From NCBI GenBank assembly GCA_947177635.1, contig CAMWVQ010000001.1:1-64000 (forward strand): a stretch of 64,000 nucleotides of DNA, in the 5' to 3' direction. Made by a program: the position numbers and the translations under genes. Positions 7,990 to 16,697 of this stretch are shown here, piece by piece (positions within the stretch are counted from its first letter, which is position 1; each line of letters begins with the position of its first letter). Origin of the DNA: an uncultured Porphyromonadaceae bacterium. GTDB lineage: Bacteria; Bacteroidota; Bacteroidia; Bacteroidales; Muribaculaceae. Below the pieces are notes generated by a model, which worked only from the letters and a program-made list of their open reading frames with translations, was not told the origin of the DNA and did no database searches.

Positions 7990-10548
7990 TCAGAAAGTGA
8001 CATGCAGAGCGATGCGGAGCCCCGAACGAGAAGAGGCCGGTTGCCCCGCGCGGTAAGTGAGACGCCATACATAATCGACCCGCAGGCACTTGAACAGGTT
8101 GTCGACCCCGGCCGAGACCTCCATATAAGGTTTCCAGTTCATCGGTTCATAAGGGGCATAGACCGGGAACAGATAGAGGTCGGTGTTTTTAAGAGGGTTG
8201 TTCTTGTCGCTGAGCGTCCCGAGCCATCCCCTGAAAGCAAACGCCTCGCGGAGTTTAAGCTTCTTCACCAGCGGGATATAATTGAGTATCGCCCCGTTGG
8301 CCCAGTAAGTCATATCCCAGGATACGTAACTGTCGTTGATGAACTCTAGAGGCGACATCAACGCGAAGCTTTCAGGCTGTATGGTGTATGATAGGTTCGC
8401 GTTTGGAATAAGCAGGCTCAGATAGGGCGATTTGCTCCATACATGTCCCCCTTTCACCATAAAATCGACAAAGCCGAACGCCGACAGCCAGAATCGTTTC
8501 GAGAAGCTCGCCTCGGTCTTGTTGACTGTGAACGGCGCCCCGAACAACCCCTTCGGAGCGTAAGTGTGGCTCAGCAGTAACACCGGCGCGTCGAGGTTCA
8601 CAGGAATCCGCTGTGTCTTGGTCTGGAAGAACTTCTCCCCCGGGGCATAGCGCAGCTCAACCGAGAAATAAGTCTCGTTGTAATGCCCCACGGCGTCACC
8701 GAGGCTGTTGATGAAAGGCACCCACCGTGTAGCCTCCTGCCGCTCGAGGTTGGCAGAAGCCTTCACCGAAAAGTTGTTGGCAAGCTCAAGCGTGTAGTCA
8801 AGGCGGGTCTGACGGCGGTAGGTCATCAACACATTCTCCATCCTCTTGAGCGTCAGGAACACATTGTCAGGGTTGGTGAAAAGGTAATGCTGCCCTACCT
8901 GGTCAACATCATATTTCTCCGACACCATTATCGAATGCACCGGGAATTCCCGCTGATGCTCACGTTTCTCATTGAAAGAGTATTCCAGCTCAGCCCCGTA
9001 TTTCCATTTCCGGTCGCGCGTGCCATAAGCCGCGTAACCTTTGGCGAACCAATGTGAGGAGAGGGCCGCCGTGGTTGTGCCGCCGAACCTCAGCCTCACA
9101 CCCTCTATCGAGTTGCCGCTGATGAAGGTGTTTACCGGCCCGATGTCGAACTTTGAATTTTTCCCTGTCCTGACATACCCGGTGAAAAATATCTTCAATA
9201 TCTTCTCACCGTAATAATACACCTTCACACCTCGCAGGCGTTCCATAAGCTGGGCGATGCGGTCTTCATTGGCCGACACTTTCACTATGCGCTCCCTCTG
9301 CCAGAAATCATCATCGCGGGCGTAGACCGCCGGATCATTGAACGTCTCCCCGAGCCGGTCGAGCAAATCGCCACGTTCGGGGGGAAGGAAGCTGTGGTCA
9401 CGATAGGCGGTGGTGCGGTGGATGTACAGCCCCTGCGTTCCCTTGATTATCGACAGCTCCACATTGAAGTCGTCGAGCGTCTTGAGCCTCGCGCCGTCGG
9501 GGGCCTGAGTGAATTCCTGCACAATCTGCAGGTGGTCTACGAAGTTGAGGTTTATCGACGGCGGAACATTCATCCTAACCTTCCTGACAAACATCGTCGT
9601 GTCTCCGAGAGCTACGTAGAGACGTCCGGTGAACCCGAACGTCGCCGGATTCCTCGGGGCGAAACTCAGCTCCACAAGCCGCGCCCCGTCGGGAGCGTCA
9701 ACCGTGTCTGTGAGGTAAAACTTATAGAAATCAGGGGCAATCCTCGACAACGGGGAGACGAACCGGTTCTGGAGTATGTTCACATCCTCGTCATAAAGGT
9801 CTATCTCCCGGAACATGTCCTCCATCAGGGTCTGCATGCTCTCCGCCCCGGCGAGGTCATCAACCCCAGCGCTCTTGATTCCAAGCACATATGTCTTTTC
9901 GGTGCGCGGGTCACGCCTGAACATAACCTGCGAGACCTTCTCCTTTACCGACAGCGGCAAAACAGGCTCGCCGGTGACCTCCGAGGTATCGACATGCTCC
10001 TTCACGAAGTCAAACCTGCCGGGCTTGCGTGGCTTCCCCTCCCCGGGACTGTCATCCATGTCAACCTTGTTAAGCCCGAGGGTGATGCGCTCATAGCGGG
10101 TGAAACCGTAATAGTCGCGCCGGCGCGGGTCGGTTATGGAATCGGCCTGACGTATGCGCCTGGCGAACTCAACCGCCGGATTGTCGCGCTTGGAGTAATG
10201 CTCCTTCTTGCGCCTTACGGTGACCTCACCGAGCTGATGCCCCGAAGGCACGAGCATAACCCTTATGGCTGCCACCGAACGGCCTGCCGTCTCGATTTTC
10301 TTGGAGTAACCCATAGCCGAGAACTCCAGTTCCACCTTGGGCTGGTTCAACGTCAGCCAGGCCCGGCCATCCTCGTCAGCCATCGCCCCCTGCCCCGTGC
10401 CCCTGACATATATCGCCGTGAAAGGAACCGGCTCTCCCGAGACGGAATCGACCACCTCGACAAGCATCTTCCTGGCAGCCGACATGGACATCAACGGCAA
10501 CAGTGCGGACAACAGACAGAGGAATATGTGTAATCTTGCTTTTTCCAA
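7990..10548 (-). CDS. DUF5686 outer-membrane protein with CarboxypepD_reg-like N-terminus
   Basis: 852 aa. After a signal peptide (about 1-24) comes a carboxypeptidase-regulatory-like beta-sandwich (VVDSVSGEPVPFTAIYVRG, about 29-110), then the DUF5686 region to the end, rich in aromatic beta-strands as in outer-membrane barrels and ending in a strand with terminal F (IALHVTF). No plug domain is seen, so it is not a normal TonB receptor. Function is unknown for the family. The start is TTG at 10548: no in-frame ATG lies upstream, and the first internal ATG falls after the signal-peptide core. A full -33/-7 promoter sits 12 bases before it, so the leader is very short. Confidence 0.85.
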   Translation of the reverse strand: MEKARLHIFLCLLSALLPLMSMSAARKMLVEVVDSVSGEPVPFTAIYVRGTGQGAMADEDGRAWLTLNQPKVELEFSAMGYSKKIETAGRSVAAIRVMLVPSGHQLGEVTVRRKKEHYSKRDNPAVEFARRIRQADSITDPRRRDYYGFTRYERITLGLNKVDMDDSPGEGKPRKPGRFDFVKEHVDTSEVTGEPVLPLSVKEKVSQVMFRRDPRTEKTYVLGIKSAGVDDLAGAESMQTLMEDMFREIDLYDEDVNILQNRFVSPLSRIAPDFYKFYLTDTVDAPDGARLVELSFAPRNPATFGFTGRLYVALGDTTMFVRKVRMNVPPSINLNFVDHLQIVQEFTQAPDGARLKTLDDFNVELSIIKGTQGLYIHRTTAYRDHSFLPPERGDLLDRLGETFNDPAVYARDDDFWQRERIVKVSANEDRIAQLMERLRGVKVYYYGEKILKIFFTGYVRTGKNSKFDIGPVNTFISGNSIEGVRLRFGGTTTAALSSHWFAKGYAAYGTRDRKWKYGAELEYSFNEKREHQREFPVHSIMVSEKYDVDQVGQHYLFTNPDNVFLTLKRMENVLMTYRRQTRLDYTLELANNFSVKASANLERQEATRWVPFINSLGDAVGHYNETYFSVELRYAPGEKFFQTKTQRIPVNLDAPVLLLSHTYAPKGLFGAPFTVNKTEASFSKRFWLSAFGFVDFMVKGGHVWSKSPYLSLLIPNANLSYTIQPESFALMSPLEFINDSYVSWDMTYWANGAILNYIPLVKKLKLREAFAFRGWLGTLSDKNNPLKNTDLYLFPVYAPYEPMNWKPYMEVSAGVDNLFKCLRVDYVWRLTYRAGQPASSRSGLRIALHVTF

Positions 10549-10598
10549 ACTTTAATTTTAACTTTGCAAAGTTACTCATAAATCCTCTGCCGGACAAA
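10535..10598. promoter_or_regulatory. Bidirectional promoter on a 16-bp palindrome
   Basis: TAACTTTGCAAAGTTA (10559-10574) is a perfect palindrome containing one TAnnTTTG -7 element on each strand. On the plus strand CTTG (10535-10538) lies exactly 20 bases upstream. On the minus strand TTTG (10598-10595) also lies exactly 20 bases upstream. The plus promoter serves the CYTH gene and the minus promoter the DUF5686 gene. RNA polymerase could not occupy both at once. Confidence 0.75.
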
Positions 10599-10631
10599 CG
10601 GCAGGCAAAACCGCAAAAAAAATCCACCGAA

Positions 10632-11075
10632 ATGGCGAAAGAGGTAGAACGCAAGTTTCTCGTCACCGACGACTCATACCGCAGCATGGCCACCGCCGTC
10701 AACCATATCATACAGGGCTACATATCGCGGCGCAAAGAGGGCACGGTGCGCGTGAGGGTCATCAATCACCGGGGATTCCTCACCGTCAAGGGGGCCAACA
10801 CCGGAATCTCCCGCGACGAATGGGAGTATGAGATACCTGAGGCCGACGCCCTCGAAATGCTCAGCAAGGTCTGCGACGGCACTATCATCGAGAAGGAGCG
10901 GCATCTGGTCGACTACGGGGGGCATCTTTGGGAGATAGACCGCTTCATCCGCCCCGCCGGGGGGATGACCGTGGCCGAGGTGGAATTGCCGTCGGAAACA
11001 GAGGAGGTCACCCTCCCCCCCTTCATCGGTGAAGAGGTCTCGGGCAACCCCGCCTATTACAACTCAAACCTCTGA
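10632..11075 (+). CDS. CYTH-domain protein (triphosphate tunnel metalloenzyme family)
   Basis: 147 aa from the ATG at 10632; the track's longer version adds 43 residues encoded mostly upstream of the predicted transcription start. The ExExK signature of CYTH enzymes is at residues 4-8 (EVERK), followed by basic strands (RVRVINHRGFLTVKG) and acidic strands (WEIDRF, VAEVELPSE) that line the tunnel. Small bacterial members hydrolyse inorganic triphosphate or similar substrates with a metal; others are class IV adenylate cyclases. Substrate is unproven here. Convergent with the TonB-like gene, 20 bases apart, no terminator between them. Confidence 0.88.
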   Translation: MAKEVERKFLVTDDSYRSMATAVNHIIQGYISRRKEGTVRVRVINHRGFLTVKGANTGISRDEWEYEIPEADALEMLSKVCDGTIIEKERHLVDYGGHLWEIDRFIRPAGGMTVAEVELPSETEEVTLPPFIGEEVSGNPAYYNSNL

Positions 11076-11094
11076 CAACTCCAACATCTGCCGG

Positions 11095-13257
11095 TCACAG
11101 GCGCGACCGTTCCCGTGAGGCCGCCCCCTCTCCGCGATACCTCTGGCGGGCGGCGTTGAAATTGTAACGCACCGTCAGCGAGAGATCACGGGTATCATAC
11201 ACCTTGTTGACCTTAACAACCGAGATGGCATCGTAGGACGTCACCATCTGGCGTCCGGTGTCAAACAGGTCGTTGAGCTGCAGCTTGACACTCCAGGTAT
11301 CGTCAGCGAAAGATTTGTACAGTCCGATACTGCACGTCCATGTCGAGACCACATAAAGATTTTCGCCATTGCCCGACGACCTCCACGACAAATCGGCATT
11401 GAGCCACATATCCCAGGGGAGGTGTATCGCGTTGTCAAACCTGACTATGCCCATCGGCTTGTCGAGCCTCATTCGCGAGCCATTGTGGATGATTGAGAAA
11501 TCCTGCCATTGGATGGCTCCCATCAACTGCGGGCGCCATATCCCGAACACGGGAGACCACATTGCCGTCACAGACCACGCGCCGAACCGTGGCATATTCT
11601 CCATTCTCAGCAAAGAGATTTCGGGATGGTTCGGGTAGGCCGAGGTCTGCCACATGAAATAATTTTCTGTCGATGTGTAATCCGCCTCGAAAAGAAAGTC
11701 GCGCCAGGCCAGGGTCAGGGAGGCATAATCCCGGAATATCGGTTTAAGGGAGGGGTTGCCCGACTCATAGCTGTAACGGTCGATGTAACGGACGGCGGAA
11801 CTCAACTGGGCGAATGCCGGGCGTGAGGTCTTTCGCGAGTAATTTGCCCGGAAACTGACACCACCAAGAGGAAACGCCAATGACGCCGATGGGAATAGGT
11901 TGCTGTAACGTCTGCTGCGGTCATCCTGCCTGACATCAGACAGGTAGAAACGCGAGTCAGTGTATTCCCATCTGAGTCCGGCCGAGAGAATGACTTTCCC
12001 GAAAGACTGCGAACTCTCCGCGAAAACCGCCACGGTTGTCTCCCGGATATGTGTGTCATTGTCATCGATGAAATCAGCGTCTGAGGAGTAAATGTCGCGG
12101 CGCGCTATGTCTACAGCCTCAGCTCCGAAACGCACATCACCTCGCCATAACGGATGGCTGGCCGACATATTTCCGGCTACCATCCGGTTTCTCACATCAT
12201 TCCAGGCAGAGAACACCCTGTCCCCTCCGGATGCCGAGTTCTCCACCTCGCTGTTCCTCCTGTCGTTTATCTGCCACAAAGCGTCGACATTGGCCTGCAT
12301 ACCCCATTCACCGGCTTTTCCGGAATAATACAAGCTCACCAGATGCTGCCGTTCACGCCCCTCGCCGCGAGATGCCGACGACATCACATCATCCTGAACC
12401 CCATCAGCCCACCTTTCAGAAGCGGTCTGTCCCGTGGAATATGACGGGCGGAACGAGAAGTCATAGAATCCTCCGAGGCTGTGGACTCCAACGACGTGAT
12501 TCACCCCGACCTTTCCGTGGTAGACCGGATAGCGGGAGACCCCGTAGTCGACAGCCTCCTGCCTGAAAACGCCGGATGGAAGTCGGCGGGTGGACGCCAT
12601 CGGAGTGGAGACTCTGTCGCGGTAATTCTCATAGTCAAAGGTCGCGAAGACATCCAGCCCATTGCGGCGGTAGTTCATCCCGGCCTGCTGGAAGAGATAC
12701 AGATAATGCTTGTAACCCACGGTAGTCCGGTCATTTACCGAGACACCCTCTCCGCGGGGCGGCACAGTGGTTATCAGTATCACAGAGCCGGTAGTGGCGT
12801 CATAACGTGCTCCGGGGTTGGTTATGACCTCGACATTCTTTATATCCGAGGAGGACAGCGACTGCAATTCTGACTTGTCGCGCATCTTCCGGCCATTGAT
12901 GTATATCGTCGGCTCCCCCTTCCCGACAACCTCCAGACCGTCACCATTCCTGGTCACGAAAGGCATCTTCCCCAGAAGATCAATCAACGTCCCGGTATTG
13001 GCCAGCCAGGTGCCCTTGACCCTCACCTCGACCCCCTGCTCTTTCATCTTGACTTTCGGCAAGGTATGCGTCACCGTGACCTCGCCGAGGTTGATGTTGT
13101 CGAAACAAGAGGTGATTGAGTCAATATCCGCATCCTCCTGCGATACAGCCGTGGAATCAGCTACATACACCACTTCCGACAGAACTTTGGCCGTAATGGG
13201 AAGGGCGTGGAATGAGAGACAGAGCGCAAGCCCCGCCATCGGTTTGAGAAATGACAT
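11095..13257 (-). CDS. TonB-receptor-like outer-membrane beta-barrel protein
   Basis: 720 aa from the ATG at 13257; the track's start is a non-ATG codon 13 residues upstream, and the signal peptide begins at this Met (MSFLKPMAGLALCLSF). A plug domain spans about 65-165, including LIDLLGKMPFVTRNGDGLEV, TIYINGRKMRD and ATTGSVILITT, followed by an outer-membrane barrel to the end. No N-terminal carboxypeptidase-like or STN domain is present. It follows the sigma/anti-sigma pair by 35 bases, so the pair may control it. Related barrels are used for uptake or export of metal chelates or peptides; the substrate here is unknown. Confidence 0.85.
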   Translation of the reverse strand: MSFLKPMAGLALCLSFHALPITAKVLSEVVYVADSTAVSQEDADIDSITSCFDNINLGEVTVTHTLPKVKMKEQGVEVRVKGTWLANTGTLIDLLGKMPFVTRNGDGLEVVGKGEPTIYINGRKMRDKSELQSLSSSDIKNVEVITNPGARYDATTGSVILITTVPPRGEGVSVNDRTTVGYKHYLYLFQQAGMNYRRNGLDVFATFDYENYRDRVSTPMASTRRLPSGVFRQEAVDYGVSRYPVYHGKVGVNHVVGVHSLGGFYDFSFRPSYSTGQTASERWADGVQDDVMSSASRGEGRERQHLVSLYYSGKAGEWGMQANVDALWQINDRRNSEVENSASGGDRVFSAWNDVRNRMVAGNMSASHPLWRGDVRFGAEAVDIARRDIYSSDADFIDDNDTHIRETTVAVFAESSQSFGKVILSAGLRWEYTDSRFYLSDVRQDDRSRRYSNLFPSASLAFPLGGVSFRANYSRKTSRPAFAQLSSAVRYIDRYSYESGNPSLKPIFRDYASLTLAWRDFLFEADYTSTENYFMWQTSAYPNHPEISLLRMENMPRFGAWSVTAMWSPVFGIWRPQLMGAIQWQDFSIIHNGSRMRLDKPMGIVRFDNAIHLPWDMWLNADLSWRSSGNGENLYVVSTWTCSIGLYKSFADDTWSVKLQLNDLFDTGRQMVTSYDAISVVKVNKVYDTRDLSLTVRYNFNAARQRYRGEGAASRERSRL

Positions 13258-13292
13258 AATGTATGGTTTAGTGTTTTGTTTTTCTGATTCAA

Positions 13293-14486
13293 TCAAAGGC
13301 CTCCGGTCACAACCCAGGCGCCTACGCTGTTTTGGGTCACGGAGAGATTGTGAGATCTCACGGAGCCGTCGGGCATCTTGAGGCGGTAAGGCACAAAGAC
13401 AGACTCCCCTTTGCCCGAACGGAACGACGGGCCTATGCCTGTCAAAACCGCCCCGGAAAACTCGTCACGATACAATTTGTCGGCGACAGAGAGGTCTATG
13501 GCCTTGCCGATAACCGAGGTGTCCCAACTCCTCAGGGCGTCGAGAAACACCGAGGCGGCCTCCTCCGGCCCCAATCCCGCAAGCCCTGACGGAGAATCCG
13601 GGCTGTCCAGCTCTATGAACCTCACATTTTCAGGCAGTCCCGGCAATGTGTCCTCCATACCTCCGTAAACGATGTCCTTCAGGCGCAACACCTCTGTCTC
13701 GCGACCATTGTCAACCACGCTTACCGAACAACTCTCAAGTCTTTTTGTCGAGGCATCGAACTCATAACGGCGAATGTTTTCCGACTCTGTTATGGTAGCG
13801 TTCAGCATATAGGGATTCGAGAAGTCGCCCAAAGCAGGGGCGCGCACCGTCAGTATGAGCTTGTCCCCATCACGTCTGACACGACTTTCCACCCCCGATT
13901 CGGGAGAACAGGCAAGAAGTTCCCGCTCCATGATTTTCTCGGGAAACAGAAGATTGGAGAAATATCCCACAATACGCTCGGGCGGAGACTGGGTGTGCCA
14001 CCCCACATTGAGTCCGTCAATCCAGCTGTATGTGCCGGTGGAGTCTCCCGCCGCCACGCGTCCCTCCTTCTCGATTCTCCATATCACCGAAGAATCGCGG
14101 CGCGACACAACCATACGGTGGGTGACAAGCTCACCGTCAAGCGATATGGCCGCGAAATTCTCCATCGGGCGGGTTCTGACCTCCACAGTCATCGAGAAGT
14201 CAGGCATCTCCCTGAACGCCGCATCCCCCCAGGACAGCATCTCCCGGGCAGTGACACGAGGAGGTATCACGAATATCATCAACACCGCCGCCACTGCCAT
14301 CACTGCACATATCGCTCCCCATGCCGCCGGACGCAGACGCAGTCTGAGCCTCGGTGACGCCAGGCGTGCCGAACGCGCCATAAGGTTCTCATCCATCGCA
14401 AGCTCCACCCTCCGGCGGAGTTCCGGCGAAGCCTTTATGTCGCGGCCGGGCCTGAGCAATCTCTCTATGTCGTTGTATTCTTCCAT
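13293..14486 (-). CDS. Single-span membrane protein, probable anti-sigma factor with periplasmic LolA/RseB-like domain
   Basis: 397 aa. A cytoplasmic N-terminus of about 50 residues rich in Arg/Glu (IERLLRPGRDIKASPELRRR) precedes one transmembrane helix (about 54-76). The rest is periplasmic. Its first half (FSMTVEVRTRPMENFAAISL and nearby strands) resembles the LolA/RseB-like half-barrel; the tail (about 310-397) may be a separate small fold. It starts 4 bases after the sigma-factor stop, the usual position for an anti-sigma factor, but it lacks the FecR domain normally seen in Bacteroidetes. Anti-sigma function is inferred from position and topology only. Confidence 0.65.
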   Translation of the reverse strand: MEEYNDIERLLRPGRDIKASPELRRRVELAMDENLMARSARLASPRLRLRLRPAAWGAICAVMAVAAVLMIFVIPPRVTAREMLSWGDAAFREMPDFSMTVEVRTRPMENFAAISLDGELVTHRMVVSRRDSSVIWRIEKEGRVAAGDSTGTYSWIDGLNVGWHTQSPPERIVGYFSNLLFPEKIMERELLACSPESGVESRVRRDGDKLILTVRAPALGDFSNPYMLNATITESENIRRYEFDASTKRLESCSVSVVDNGRETEVLRLKDIVYGGMEDTLPGLPENVRFIELDSPDSPSGLAGLGPEEAASVFLDALRSWDTSVIGKAIDLSVADKLYRDEFSGAVLTGIGPSFRSGKGESVFVPYRLKMPDGSVRSHNLSVTQNSVGAWVVTGGL

Positions 14487-14490
14487 GGCA

Positions 14491-15009
14491 TTACAATGGC
14501 TTATAGTTGCAGTAAAGTGTCCTCAATCTGTCAAGTCCTGACTTGTATCTCGACTTCAAAGTGGATTGTGGCAATGACAATATCTCGGAAATCTCGACAA
14601 ATGACAGGCCATCCATCGCGCGCATCCTGACCACCTCCTTCTCCTTTTCCGGCAGTCCGTCAAGCATTCGGTTGAGACGCCTGGCCTCCTCCTCGTCGAG
14701 CGAATCATCATCATCATCCGCCACCGCCCGTTCGACGGAATCAAGCGAGACCTCCCTGAGCGAGCGCCGCCGGTCAGCCACCTGAGCCGTCATACACAGG
14801 TTGTAGACAATCCTGAAAAGGTAGGCCCTCATCCTCGCCGCCTCCAGACCGCGCGGGCAACGGTCAAGGAAACGGACAACGGCGTCGTGGACTATATCCT
14901 CCGCCAGGCTTTTCTCTCCGACCCTGAACAGGGCGAACCTGACAAGATAGTCGAGGTTCTCCTCCACCACTCCGTCTTTATCTATTGTGAATCTCTCGGG
15001 TAATGTCAT
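14491..15009 (-). CDS. ECF-type RNA polymerase sigma factor
   Basis: 172 aa. Sigma region 2 (about 20-85: YLVRFALFRVGEKSLAEDIV, MRAYLFRIVYNLC) and region 4 (about 115-165: LPEKEKEVVRMRAMDGLSFV, LSLPQSTLKSRYKSGLDRLR) are present, separated by a very acidic linker (ADDDDDSLDEEE). It is the first gene of a three-gene minus-strand operon with the probable anti-sigma factor and the TonB-like barrel. No clear housekeeping promoter was found upstream, which fits possible autoregulation by the ECF itself but does not prove it. Confidence 0.9.
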   Translation of the reverse strand: MTLPERFTIDKDGVVEENLDYLVRFALFRVGEKSLAEDIVHDAVVRFLDRCPRGLEAARMRAYLFRIVYNLCMTAQVADRRRSLREVSLDSVERAVADDDDDSLDEEEARRLNRMLDGLPEKEKEVVRMRAMDGLSFVEISEILSLPQSTLKSRYKSGLDRLRTLYCNYKPL

Positions 15010-15149
15010 CAGGCAGATTAATGAATATCACGGCTGTTTTCAATGGCCGTCTGAATATAAGACGAACAGACCGGCCGTATCGGCGAAAAACGTTTCCAAA
15101 AAAATGTTAAACCGCAGCGGCTTTCCCCCCTCGTACAGAGGATTATTCG

Positions 15150-15157
15150 TAATTTTG
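15150..15157 (+). promoter_or_regulatory. -7 element for the ferredoxin/aldo-keto reductase/lepA operon
   Basis: TAATTTTG is an exact TAnnTTTG match 37 bases before the ATG at 15195. No good -33 element is seen at the expected spacing. Confidence 0.45.
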
Positions 15158-15194
15158 TGTACTTTTTATCCGCAACCAATCATATCAGAACCAT

Positions 15195-16685
15195 ATGCCG
15201 CGTAAAATCCGCATAACCCTCGCGATCATCTTCTGGACATTGATCACAGCGATGTTTCTCGACTTCACCGGGACGCTCCACCACTGGCTTGGCTGGATGG
15301 CAAAAATCCAGTTCCTTCCGGCCGTTCTCGCCGTGAACACCGCCGTTGTCGTGGGTCTGGTGGCGCTCACCCTCCTGATGGGCCGCGTCTATTGTTCGGT
15401 GATATGTCCCTTAGGGGTGTTTCAAGACATCGTGTCATACCTCTCCTCCCGACGGAAAGGGAAGAAAAAACGTTTCAGATACAGCAAGCCACGCAACCTG
15501 GTGCGCTACGGCGTGCTGGCCGTTTTCATCATCCTTCTCCTGGCCGGATTCACCGCCATCGCCTCGCTGATAGCCCCATACAGCGCATATGGCCGCATGG
15601 TGCAGAACCTCGGGCAGCCTGTCGCGCTCTGGCTCAACAACCTGCTGGTGCCGCTGGCCGAGCATTACGACAGCTACTCGGTCTACACCCGTGAGATATG
15701 GATACGCTCGTTGCCCGTGTTCGCCGTAGCTGCGGTCACCCTGGTGGCCATCATCATACTCGCATGGCGCGGCGGACGCGTGTATTGCAACACCATATGT
15801 CCCGTCGGCACCATACTCGGGCTGCTCTCGCGCCACAGCCTGCTGCGCCCGGTCATAGACACCTCGAAATGTATCAACTGCGGCAGTTGCGCGCGCCGCT
15901 GCAAAAGCTCATGTATCGACGCCAGGAACCACACCATTGACCTCAGCCGCTGTGTGGCCTGCATGGACTGCATCGATGACTGCTCCAAGGGGGCCATCAG
16001 CTTCACCACCCGCAAGGCCGCTGCGGCAAAGACCGCCGACTCTCCCAAGCCGGCCGACTCCGGACGCCGTTCCTTCCTGATAGCCGGAGCTATGGCTGCA
16101 GGAAGCGCAGCCGCCATCAAGGCCCAGAAGACGGTGGACGGTGGCCTTGCCGAGATTCTCGACAAAAAACTTCCGGCCCGTGCGACCAGGCTCGTTCCTG
16201 CGGGCAGTGTCAGCCTGAAAAATTTCTCCCAGCACTGCACCGCCTGCCAGCTCTGCGTGTCGGAGTGTCCCAACGGCGTTTTGCGCCCCTCTACCGACCT
16301 CAACACATTCATGCAGCCCCGTATGGAATTTGACCACGGGTATTGCCGTCCCGAGTGCCACGCCTGTTCGGATGTGTGTCCCGCCGGAGCCATCAGGCCG
16401 ATAAGCTGGGAAGATAAAAGCTCAATCCAGATAGGCCATGCCGTATGGGTGGCCAAGAACTGCGTCGTCCTGGCTGACGATGTGGATTGCGGCAATTGCG
16501 CGCGCCATTGTCTCGTCGGGGCCATCACCATGGTGCCGTCTGACCCCTCCAATCCCGATTCCCGGAAAATTCCGGCCGTGGATGAGACACGCTGTATCGG
16601 CTGCGGGGCCTGCGAGAACTTATGCCCCGCCCGTCCTTTCTCGGCGATTTATGTCGAGGGCCACGAAATCCACCGAACCGTCTGA
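15195..16685 (+). CDS. Membrane-anchored polyferredoxin (NapH/CcoG-like 4Fe-4S protein)
   Basis: 496 aa. Four transmembrane helices (about 5-26, 43-65, 98-122, 175-195) alternate with CxxxCP motifs (VYCSVICPLG, VYCNTICPVG) as in NapH-type proteins. Then come several 4Fe-4S clusters: CINCGSCARRC, CVACMDCIDDC, CTACQLCVSECP, CRPECHACSDVCP, CGNCARHC and CIGCGACENLCP. A helical stretch with a Tat-like SGRRSFLIAG near residue 290 separates the two ferredoxin halves. It likely carries electrons at the inner membrane; the donor and acceptor are not identifiable. It lies 12 bases before the aldo-keto reductase gene, which itself has ferredoxin motifs, so the two probably work together. Confidence 0.85.
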   Translation: MPRKIRITLAIIFWTLITAMFLDFTGTLHHWLGWMAKIQFLPAVLAVNTAVVVGLVALTLLMGRVYCSVICPLGVFQDIVSYLSSRRKGKKKRFRYSKPRNLVRYGVLAVFIILLLAGFTAIASLIAPYSAYGRMVQNLGQPVALWLNNLLVPLAEHYDSYSVYTREIWIRSLPVFAVAAVTLVAIIILAWRGGRVYCNTICPVGTILGLLSRHSLLRPVIDTSKCINCGSCARRCKSSCIDARNHTIDLSRCVACMDCIDDCSKGAISFTTRKAAAAKTADSPKPADSGRRSFLIAGAMAAGSAAAIKAQKTVDGGLAEILDKKLPARATRLVPAGSVSLKNFSQHCTACQLCVSECPNGVLRPSTDLNTFMQPRMEFDHGYCRPECHACSDVCPAGAIRPISWEDKSSIQIGHAVWVAKNCVVLADDVDCGNCARHCLVGAITMVPSDPSNPDSRKIPAVDETRCIGCGACENLCPARPFSAIYVEGHEIHRTV

Positions 16686-16697
16686 TTTGAAACCATC

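Noticed and set aside
9394-10533. 379-aa plus-strand ORF opposite the DUF5686 gene
   Set aside because: It is antisense to a long gene with clear domain and signal-peptide features; the composition is a mirrored shadow with no recognisable motif.
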